A program made the translations under genes and the position numbers. From Candidatus Zixiibacteriota bacterium (GTDB lineage Bacteria; Zixibacteria; MSB-5A5; GN15; FEB-12): a stretch of DNA of 7,847 bases. The notes under the pieces are model-generated. The model made no database searches. It was given only the letters and a program-made list of their open reading frames with translations, and was not told the origin of the DNA. Below, in pieces: positions 1 to 5,586 of this stretch; positions within the stretch are counted from its first letter, which is position 1, and each line of letters opens with the position of its first letter. Where the stretch lies: positions 1 through 7,847 of the forward strand of contig DAOWMZ010000064.1 of the NCBI GenBank assembly GCA_030642845.1. The letters are read 5' to 3'.

Positions 1-270
1 GTCAGTATAGTACAGTCGGGGAAGAACAGCACAGAACCCTAAAAAGAGTGATGACTCTTTAAAAAGTTTTTGATTGCCGCCTAGTTTTGACAGTTATGTT
101 TTCTCGGCATCATCCCTAATACACATTATAGAATATACCTGCAAGTTGGATGATGTGGGGGAACGCTGGGCAGTGGTGATGATTAGTTTCTCTTCCTTTT
201 CAGTTATTTCTTTTTCAGTGAACTGCCTTACTGAGGCGTGAGAATTAAGAAAACTTATTATATCATTCAT
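1..270 (-). pseudogene. Nitroreductase-family protein (FMN flavoprotein), interrupted by an in-frame TAA and cut by the window edge
   Basis: Nitroreductases are FMN-dependent NAD(P)H oxidoreductases acting on nitro compounds, quinones or flavins. From the ATG at 270 the protein begins MNDIISFLNSHASVRQF. The HxSxRxF motif (His11, Ser13, Arg15) and SPTSSNLQ (residues 38-45) are the usual N-terminal FMN-binding signatures of the NfsA/FRP-like branch. The start is set by GAAAGGA (276-282), 5 nt upstream; the longer reading frame back to TTG at 342 would run through the promoter. The frame stops at TAA (94-96) after only 58 codons, but the same frame continues beyond it with LSKLGGNQKLF and then LFLGFCAVLPRLYYTD. 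This matches the family pattern (…L..L.G.Q….FLVFCADL.R…), with V where D is usual. The gene is therefore broken by a nonsense change rather than genuinely short. The C-terminal half lies outside the window. The substrate cannot be told; an assembly or read error is possible. Confidence 0.75.
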
Positions 271-313
271 AATATTCCTTTCGTACACTGTCATGATATC
301 CGCGCTTTGTAAG

Positions 314-342
314 ATTTTATTTATATTATCATAATCTATCAA
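314..342 (-). promoter_or_regulatory. Sigma-70-type promoter for the nitroreductase gene
   Basis: On the minus strand TTGATA (342-337) is followed after exactly 17 nt by TAAAAT (319-314), five of six consensus bases in each box. Transcription would begin near 307, giving a leader of about 37 nt before the ribosome-binding site and the ATG at 270. The -35 box sits right after the T-tract of the preceding terminator, so the nitroreductase gene should be transcribed separately from the metalloprotease gene. Called by eye only. Confidence 0.55.
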
Positions 343-343
343 T

Positions 344-372
344 AAAAAAGACGGGATAAATTCCCGCCTTTT
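344..372 (-). terminator. Intrinsic terminator of the metalloprotease gene
   Basis: On the minus-strand transcript, AAAAGGCGGGA (372-362) pairs with TCCCGTCTTTT (356-346) around a 5 nt loop. This makes an 11 bp stem including one G-U pair, and a run of T residues (349-344) follows. It begins 22 nt after the metalloprotease stop codon. The G-U pair forms only in the minus-strand RNA, which fits termination in that direction. Confidence 0.8.
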
Positions 373-394
373 GATTTATTGCCTGAATATGAAA

Positions 395-3064
395 TTATTT
401 TCCCGAGTAACTTCTTTTGGCTCCTTTTGCCGCTTCGATCTGACGCAGTACTTCTTTGTAGTGAGCGATTGACATGCTGTTGGCCGTTGTCGATCCCATT
501 CCGTTTTTGATAGCACTTTCAATTATATCCAAATCATTGGCAGCCAGAGTACGGGCATCAGAGGGGAAAATTATAGAGTCACTAAGATAAATAGCAATAA
601 TGCGTTTTAAATGGAGCAGTTGTAACTGACGACGAAAGCTGTTGACATCACTTAGTTCAACAATCTCACTCCATATTGAACGACGAACTTCGGTGAACAT
701 ATCATGCATAGTATAAACATCTTCACCCGGTTTGTAACGTTCTACATTATTCAAGAGGCGATTCAATACAAATGAATTGTATAGATTATTAATAGTCATA
801 TTTTGGATATTAAGAGCACGATTATGAATCGGATAATCTATTTGCGGCATTCTCCAGACAGAGCCGGTGAAGTCCGAGAACCGTTCCGGCTGAAGTTTAT
901 TGAGAAGGTCGGAGGATAAATTAAAAGCATTGGGTGCAAATACATTATCACGCAGGAACTGGACGGCACGACGTTGTTCAGATGCCTTAACCGGAGTAAA
1001 CGGAAGCACACCCGTAGTATCACCGACATGATAGCGATTGTGATGAATACCTCCGACAAATCTGACTGCAAACATTGCTGACTCATAATATGAACGCCAA
1101 CCTCTGACAAAAGCCCGCAGAATTTCCTGGTATCCTTTCCCCGGTTTTTCGAATTTTTTGTAGGCGTTAGTCCATAATTCATGAGTTAAGTTGAGTTTGT
1201 GCTGGCAGTATGCAATCGGGTCATTACCCTGATCGAACAGATTGCAGAGCGGATCGATACCCTTGGTGCTGTAGCCAAAGGCATCTTCATCTGAGCCATA
1301 AACCAATAACGGATCAGCCGCTTTATCAGCGATTGCTTTTAATTGAGGGAGTTCTTCTTCAGGCGTTTCAGCTCCAAAATCAGAATAGGCATACTCAATT
1401 ACCCAGTCATCATAAGGTCCCGGAACCGAAGGATAAAACTCGCCCTGTTTTTCACCGGTGGCGGCGATATTCGGCGGGTTATAATCCATTACTGTCCCTG
1501 TAGTACTGTTTTTCCGAGTGAAATCTCTGTCCTGAAGTTGTTCCAGAGTATAGATTGAAGAGGCTTTGAAATTATGACGGAATCCCAGGGTGTGGCCAAC
1601 TTCATGAGCAATCAATTCAACTATATAGGCGTGAATATATTCTTTAGTAAGAGAATCTTTGTCAACAAAATCACCAACCGAACCGAGAAGATAGATCAAA
1701 CCGAAGGCTGCTTCTTTGGCCGATTCTTCGGCATAGTTGCAAAAGACTTCTCCCGGTTGATTAGTGTTTATCATTTCATGATCATGTTCCGGATTATCAT
1801 CACTCATAGCTAACGGCTCAATAAAATATTCCATGTTGATAAACATATACCTGATAAAATCAGCAGCTACTCGGACATCGGCATCATATATCTGTCCGGT
1901 AAACGGATTGGCGCGGCTCGGGCCGACAGCATAACTGGCTCCAGGCAGAATAATCCAGCGAATAGTGCTGTAGCGGACATCGGCAGGATCCCAGTCTGCG
2001 GTATCAGACATTTGTTTAGCAACAATGGCATTTCTGAAACCAATTTTTTCAAATGATGCGTTCCAGAACTCAATTCCTTCGGCAACAGCATCACGGTACT
2101 CTTCGGGCACGGTATTCTCTACCCAATAGACAATTGGTTCTAGAGGTTCTGAAATGCGAGCCTCTGGATTTTTCTTTTTTAGATTCCAGCGCTGGACATA
2201 ACGAACATAGGGGGATTGTTCTGCTAATGAAGAATAATCCTGATACATCGTCAGGAAATGTCCGACACGGTCATCAGCTATACGCGGGACATAATCTGTT
2301 TTCGGAATTGATGAGAGTGAATAATGGAAAGTATGAAACATACTGTAAGGGTTTTGCATTGAAGCAGCATTCAAAGGCTTGGATGCTTTATAATGCAGTT
2401 TAATATCTATTTCAGTGTTCTCAGGGAATGATTTAACTTTCTCAAAATAACTGTTCTTTTTGTCAAAACTAATCCCCATTTTTGCTTTTGACATAAAATA
2501 ACCCAGATTCTGGGCATCTCGGATAAATAGATCAGACGGGTCAATCAAAATCGCTTCGGTTGAATCTTCCGGTTTTGATTTTACTGGGGTTGATGCAAAC
2601 AAGTGATCAGAAATACTACGGTCAAGGGCTTTAGCTAATGATGCCGTAGAATCTGCCCGGACACGGAGATTCTTCTCAAGCATCATAATATTTTTCCCTA
2701 CTTGTTTGAAATAGAACGGGAAAGAACGCCCCATTGACCCATTGTCAAAAAAGGCTCCTTCTGCTCCCGATCTGGTCTCGCCACAGAGGAAAAATGTATT
2801 GAATTGATTTGGCTTTACAGCCATCAGCATACTGTTATCGGTTGTGTCATGATAAAAATCGAAAAGACCTTCGATTTTAACTCTATCTTTAATCAACTCA
2901 TCGAATGGTTTTTCACCATTCTTTGATGGTTTTTTAGCATTGTCATTACTGCTGATAGAATCACTGCCAAATGTTCTGACCCTGCGGCCGGCATCAACAT
3001 TAGCAACGGTTACAAACAGAAAGCAAAGAGTGAATAAAAATAGTACGGATAATTTTGAACGCAT
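395..3064 (-). CDS. Secreted zinc-dependent metalloprotease (met-zincin; DUF5117/DUF4953 type)
   Basis: This 889-residue protein is predicted to be an exported zinc peptidase. The N-terminus has basic residues (Arg2, Lys4), a hydrophobic core (about 5-22) and a likely signal peptidase site after VDA (residue 25). The catalytic signature is HEVGHTLGFRH at 487-497: His487, His491 and His497 bind zinc and Glu488 is the general base. It is followed by NFKASS and by the Met-turn TVMDYNP with Met526. The N-terminal third (about 50-290) has the pattern of the DUF5117 region (ILIDPSDLFIRD, 172-183). The stretch YAVGPSRANPFTGQIYDADVR (378-398), the catalytic motif and a long C-terminal region match the DUF4953 type. 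Length is typical of the family and all expected zinc ligands are present. GAGG (3074-3071) lies 6 nt before the ATG. A 105 nt gap separates it from the glycosyltransferase upstream; I see no convincing promoter there. The substrate is unknown. The family call is confident, the exact domain borders are not. Confidence 0.93.
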   Translation of the reverse strand: MRSKLSVLFLFTLCFLFVTVANVDAGRRVRTFGSDSISSNDNAKKPSKNGEKPFDELIKDRVKIEGLFDFYHDTTDNSMLMAVKPNQFNTFFLCGETRSGAEGAFFDNGSMGRSFPFYFKQVGKNIMMLEKNLRVRADSTASLAKALDRSISDHLFASTPVKSKPEDSTEAILIDPSDLFIRDAQNLGYFMSKAKMGISFDKKNSYFEKVKSFPENTEIDIKLHYKASKPLNAASMQNPYSMFHTFHYSLSSIPKTDYVPRIADDRVGHFLTMYQDYSSLAEQSPYVRYVQRWNLKKKNPEARISEPLEPIVYWVENTVPEEYRDAVAEGIEFWNASFEKIGFRNAIVAKQMSDTADWDPADVRYSTIRWIILPGASYAVGPSRANPFTGQIYDADVRVAADFIRYMFINMEYFIEPLAMSDDNPEHDHEMINTNQPGEVFCNYAEESAKEAAFGLIYLLGSVGDFVDKDSLTKEYIHAYIVELIAHEVGHTLGFRHNFKASSIYTLEQLQDRDFTRKNSTTGTVMDYNPPNIAATGEKQGEFYPSVPGPYDDWVIEYAYSDFGAETPEEELPQLKAIADKAADPLLVYGSDEDAFGYSTKGIDPLCNLFDQGNDPIAYCQHKLNLTHELWTNAYKKFEKPGKGYQEILRAFVRGWRSYYESAMFAVRFVGGIHHNRYHVGDTTGVLPFTPVKASEQRRAVQFLRDNVFAPNAFNLSSDLLNKLQPERFSDFTGSVWRMPQIDYPIHNRALNIQNMTINNLYNSFVLNRLLNNVERYKPGEDVYTMHDMFTEVRRSIWSEIVELSDVNSFRRQLQLLHLKRIIAIYLSDSIIFPSDARTLAANDLDIIESAIKNGMGSTTANSMSIAHYKEVLRQIEAAKGAKRSYSGK

Positions 3065-3169
3065 CTGAAACCTCGGAAAGTAATATGTTAATAAAATTAT
3101 TCAATTTTATATTAAACGTAAGAAAGTAGCTCTTTGTTTCTTTTGCAAACGAATTAGGAAAAATATATT

Positions 3170-4039
3170 TTATTTTTTTCGATATAGATTGAAACTACCA
3201 AATGATGTGTCCGGGTAATATAGTTCTTTTATAACAGGTCTTAACGGTATAGCCGGTTCGTATTTAACTACTATAAAATCTGGCTTTTGATCGATAATGT
3301 TATCTCTGATGTCAATATTAAGAGCCAGATGATATTTCCTGCTTTCTTCATTTGTTAAAGGCAGGGGGAATTCAAAGCCAAGAAATTCCAACCCATCCAA
3401 ATTGGAAACTTCAGCAAGCAAAGGGACCGCCGGCCACTCTGAGAGTATTAATTTGTTTGTAGATTCCTCTTTAATATATGAGCACATTTGATGAACATTA
3501 TAAAGACTATTAGAACCGTCTTGCTCTCTTACACTGAAAATAAAAATAATAATATATGGTATTATTCCTATAATATACACAACTGCTAATATCTTTGTGA
3601 TTGAATCTCTTGATAATTTCCAGAAGCTAATTTTGGATTCGGAAAAGAAATATTCCAGCCCTTTGGTTGATGCAATTAATGCAAATGGAATTGCCTGTAG
3701 AAAATATTGCTGTAAAATAGGTTTTGGAAGAAGATATATAAATGTAATTATAACGGCCATCCATCCGGCTAATTTCGTTGGAGATTGATACCACTTTAAT
3801 TTTATGATTCTTTTGCTATCAATTTTCTTTTTATATAGTAAACAAGAAATGATGACTAACAATATTACTACTATCTGCGGGGTGATAATAAGTTTTCCAA
3901 TAGTAAAAATTCTGCTCAAAATACTCTCACTCAAACCAACCCAATCATTGCGCATTAAATGAAATCCGATATTATCAAAGAAAAAATGATCCGGACTGAG
4001 CATCAGCAAATATAGAGTTGGAAGAGAAACCACTAACAC
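3170..4039 (-). CDS. C-terminal half of a frameshifted GT-C membrane glycosyltransferase
   Basis: This 289-codon frame is the second part of the gene beginning at 4692. Membrane segments lie at about 2-14, 52-69, 90-105, 113-124 and 149-170. The segment LPKPILQQYFLQAIPFALIA (104-123) resembles the late membrane loop of ArnT/PMT-like (GT39/GT83) enzymes. Residues from about 171 onward form a soluble, probably periplasmic, tail (LILSEWPAVPLLAEV, DFIVVKYEPAIPL). The only available start, GTG at 4039, has no ribosome-binding site, and the fragment lacks the catalytic acidic loop, so it is unlikely to be an independent gene. Reading back one base at the TTTT run (4045-4042) joins it smoothly to the upstream half as YFSVLVVSLPTLY, giving about 507 residues, a normal size for such enzymes. 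An AT-rich stretch follows the stop, with no clear terminator. Confidence 0.75.
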   Translation of the reverse strand: MLVVSLPTLYLLMLSPDHFFFDNIGFHLMRNDWVGLSESILSRIFTIGKLIITPQIVVILLVIISCLLYKKKIDSKRIIKLKWYQSPTKLAGWMAVIITFIYLLPKPILQQYFLQAIPFALIASTKGLEYFFSESKISFWKLSRDSITKILAVVYIIGIIPYIIIFIFSVREQDGSNSLYNVHQMCSYIKEESTNKLILSEWPAVPLLAEVSNLDGLEFLGFEFPLPLTNEESRKYHLALNIDIRDNIIDQKPDFIVVKYEPAIPLRPVIKELYYPDTSFGSFNLYRKK

Positions 4040-4692
4040 AGAAAATATATTGTGATGTTTTTAAATCTATCTTTTGGTGAATTATAGAATATGGCAACAG
4101 CGTAAAATATAATCAATGGTGCAAATACCGAGCGGAAATTAACTGCCAGGCCAACAGCCACAGCGATGGCGATGATCATATTTATTGATCGGGTTTTCAA
4201 GTAGTATAGATAGCTGAGAAATGAAAACATGAGAAGAAAGTCAGTAAACATATAGGTTTTTGCAAGGGGATGCCATGTGATAATAAGAGCGTTAAACGCA
4301 TATAAAAACAAAAGGGAAGTCCGCACGGAATTATTAATACTGATTTTACAAATAATACGGGCAAACAGGGTGATAGTTAACAATGATGCAAATGCTCCCA
4401 TCACTCTGGCAATAAAGAGAGTTGTAAAACCATGGTCGGATATTGGAGAGAAAAAATAAGGGAGATAGGGCATTTGAGCGAAAAAGAAATCGGTATATAA
4501 AGTCCGGCCATTCCAAACTTCCTGGGCGGCGATTAGATAGAATCCCTCATCGGCATCAATCAATCGAGTAAAAGCAAAGATCAGTACTATTACAAAATGA
4601 GAGAGAATGAGGTATATGGTAGATTTTTTCAGAAAGAAATTCTGATTGTCAATATTATTATTCGGATCATTTGTTTTTAAGATAGTAATCAA
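4033..4692 (-). CDS. N-terminal half of a frameshifted GT-C glycosyltransferase (GT39/PMT-like), with the catalytic loop
   Basis: GT-C enzymes move a sugar from a polyprenyl-phosphate carrier onto a lipid, glycan or protein at the outer face of the inner membrane. A first membrane helix (about 24-42) is followed by RLIDADEGFYLIA (43-55). The acidic pair Asp48-Glu49 stands where GT39/GT83 enzymes keep the catalytic Asp/Glu, and YTDFFFAQMPYLPYF (66-80) fits the conserved first loop. More membrane helices follow at about 91-115, 125-140, 147-165, 171-186 and 188-203. The start is TTG at 4692, served by AAGGGA (4707-4702); no other good start exists before residue 74. The start overlaps the end of the preceding gene by 26 nt, so the two are probably co-transcribed and coupled. 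The frame ends prematurely at TAG (4035-4033) and the protein continues in the -1 frame. The acceptor and sugar cannot be told. Confidence 0.75.
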   Translation of the reverse strand: MITILKTNDPNNNIDNQNFFLKKSTIYLILSHFVIVLIFAFTRLIDADEGFYLIAAQEVWNGRTLYTDFFFAQMPYLPYFFSPISDHGFTTLFIARVMGAFASLLTITLFARIICKISINNSVRTSLLFLYAFNALIITWHPLAKTYMFTDFLLMFSFLSYLYYLKTRSINMIIAIAVAVGLAVNFRSVFAPLIIFYAVAIFYNSPKDRFKNITIYFLC

Positions 4693-5173
4693 GATAGATA
4701 TTCCCTTTGTCAGTCAAGTCATAATAAGTATGATTGCGGTGTTTGATCCATTTGTTGTCAACAATTCCCTTTCGATACTGGATAATAAGTGGTTTCACTC
4801 TTTCTAACAAGCCCAGATCCCGAAGTTTCTTATGACAGTCAAATGCGGTCTGTTTGGGAATATATAATTTCCGAGCAACTAACAATGAGTAATCAACCCC
4901 GTATTCTCTGTGATGCAAAAGCACACACCAGTCATTTTCATCTATATGATTATAATCATCATCGGGTTCAAATTGAGTTGAAGCCTCTGTTATTTCATTC
5001 CATTCCAATACGACAAGTCGTTCCTGTTCAGCTTTATTGAGATTAGGGCAGTCTTTTTTATGAACTTTTAAAACATTATCAAAACTGTAATACCCTATAA
5101 TAGAGTCGCCCAGACCGGGCCTGCAGCATTTTGCAAGGGTGTATTCTTTTTTTAATTTAATTTCATCAGACAT
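4667..5173 (-). CDS. RelA/SpoT-type zinc-finger domain fused to a winged-helix domain
   Basis: From ATG at 5173 the protein has 168 residues. Residues 7-58 (LKKEYTLAKCCRPGLGDSII, then GYYSFDNVLKVHKKDCPNL and LVVLEW) match the zinc-finger domain near the C-terminus of long Rel/SpoT proteins, with Cys16, Cys17, His38 and Cys42 as putative zinc ligands. No hydrolase, synthetase or TGS part is present or readable upstream. After an acidic linker (70-81), residues 82-165 look like a winged helix-turn-helix: GVDYSLLVARKLYIPKQTA, a following helix ending in LRDLGLLERV, and a wing with KHRNHTYYDLTDKG. This half resembles DUF2250-type proteins from memory. ATG 5173 is preferred over GTG 5203, which lies inside the -35 box. 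There is no Shine-Dalgarno sequence. The next gene overlaps its end. Function is unknown; an RNA- or DNA-binding regulator is my inference. Confidence 0.72.
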   Translation of the reverse strand: MSDEIKLKKEYTLAKCCRPGLGDSIIGYYSFDNVLKVHKKDCPNLNKAEQERLVVLEWNEITEASTQFEPDDDYNHIDENDWCVLLHHREYGVDYSLLVARKLYIPKQTAFDCHKKLRDLGLLERVKPLIIQYRKGIVDNKWIKHRNHTYYDLTDKGNIYLDYYLKNK

Positions 5174-5178
5174 CTTAA

Positions 5179-5207
5179 AGTATAAGCACACTAAGTGTGT
5201 CACGCAA
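5179..5207 (-). promoter_or_regulatory. Promoter with a palindrome in its spacer; transcript probably leaderless
   Basis: On the minus strand TTGCGT (5207-5202), a 17 nt spacer and TATACT (5184-5179) form a sigma-70-like promoter. Only 5 nt separate the -10 box from ATG 5173, so transcription would start at or next to the A of the start codon. This agrees with the lack of a ribosome-binding site. The spacer contains CACAC-TTA-GTGTG (5199-5187), a perfect 5+5 inverted repeat placed where a bound repressor would block RNA polymerase. Called by eye only. Confidence 0.4.
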
Positions 5208-5221
5208 GGTGTGTATCATTT

Positions 5222-5317
5222 GGTGGCCCATAGCTTGCTATGGGAGAAATGATTAACATGGATGTAATAGAATTATGAATATGAGTGGAAGATCCCACAG
5301 CAAGCTTGTGGGGCACC
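5222..5317. repeat. Inverted pair of 24-25 nt hairpin repeats
   Basis: Copy one (5222-5245, plus strand) begins GGTGGCCCATAG and contains the perfect stem CCCATAG/CTATGGG around the loop CTTG. Copy two (5293-5317), read on the minus strand, begins GGTGCCCCACAAG and ends GCTTGCTGTGGGA. The two align at about 21 of 24 positions, and base changes within the arms are partly compensated. Both share GGTG, CCCA, GCTTGCT and TGGGA. Such units are typical of REP/MITE-like interspersed repeats in intergenic DNA. The 47 nt between them shows no coding potential. Confidence 0.6.
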
Positions 5318-5358
5318 CTGGCATAATAAAACCAGTGAAAACAGTATCTCATTCAATG

Positions 5359-5432
5359 TGTCATTCCCGGCTTGACTGGGAATCCAGTTTTTTCAATGAG
5401 TAGATGGATTCCCGATCAGGTCGGGAATGACA
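5359..5432. repeat. 74 nt MITE-like inverted-repeat element (TGTCATTCCC type)
   Basis: Two 28 nt arms, 5359-5386 and 5405-5432, are inverted copies matching at about 24 of 28 positions, with an 18 nt centre. The outer ends read TGTCATTCCCG and the inner ends GGGAATCCA. Each arm is itself a small hairpin (ATTCCC-N9-GGGAAT), similar in form to the dRS3-type ATTCCC…GGGAAT repeats known from Neisseria and to many genome-wide bacterial repeats. A spurious minus-strand reading frame through it encodes VIPDLIGNP, a peptide often seen as an artefact of such repeats. Confidence 0.7.
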
Positions 5433-5449
5433 GAAACGACAGTACTTTT

Positions 5450-5522
5450 TATAAAACAGACTTTATCAACATCCCCTATGTGTGTCTGTTGGAACGAGAA
5501 AATATAAAACAGATTTATCTGT
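5450..5522. repeat. Direct repeat pair with overlapping palindrome upstream of the DUF819 gene
   Basis: TATAAAACAGACTTTATC (5450-5467) recurs as TATAAAACAGATTTATC (5503-5519), identical apart from one missing C, with a 53 bp offset (close to five helical turns). The second copy overlaps a perfect palindrome ACAGAT-TT-ATCTGT (5509-5522), which ends 9 nt before the putative -35 box of the DUF819 gene. The position suits paired regulator binding sites; no regulator is identifiable here. Confidence 0.4.
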
Positions 5523-5531
5523 GAATTAAAA

Positions 5532-5560
5532 TTGTTTTTTGAACAGGTTGCCATTACATT
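5532..5560 (+). promoter_or_regulatory. Possible promoter of the DUF819-GNAT operon
   Basis: TTGTTT (5532-5537), a 17 nt spacer and TACATT (5555-5560) give a weak sigma-70-like match (3/6 and 4/6). A start near 5567 would leave a leader of about 20 nt carrying the strong ribosome-binding site. Spacing and position are good, the boxes are poor. Confidence 0.3.
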
Positions 5561-5586
5561 AAGCCAAATATTCTGGAGGATATCGG

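Noticed and set aside
271..342. N-terminal extension of the nitroreductase frame starting at TTG 342
   Set aside because: These 72 nt contain a near-consensus promoter, and the ATG at 270 has a good ribosome-binding site and the family-typical N-terminus.
838..2403. Several frames of 71-116 codons on both strands inside the metalloprotease gene
   Set aside because: All lie within a well-supported 889-codon gene with recognisable catalytic motifs and have no domain pattern or ribosome-binding site of their own.
3065..3169. Promoter for the metalloprotease gene
   Set aside because: The stretch is AT-rich with several TATA-like words, but none has a credible -35 box at 16-18 nt, so none is called.
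4042..4066. Programmed -1 ribosomal frameshift signal (TTTAAAAAC or TATTTTC) in the glycosyltransferase gene
   Set aside because: Neither fits the canonical X-XXY-YYZ arrangement in the zero frame, and no downstream stem or pseudoknot is evident; a simple indel is more economical, though single-tRNA slippage on TTTT cannot be excluded.
5174..5203. GTG start at 5203 for the zinc-finger protein
   Set aside because: It falls within the -35 box and the extra ten residues lack family resemblance; ATG 5173 directly precedes the conserved domain.
5222..5432. CRISPR-like or attachment-site interpretation of the intergenic repeats
   Set aside because: There are only two units per family, in inverted rather than direct orientation, with no uniform spacers, no cas genes and no integrase.
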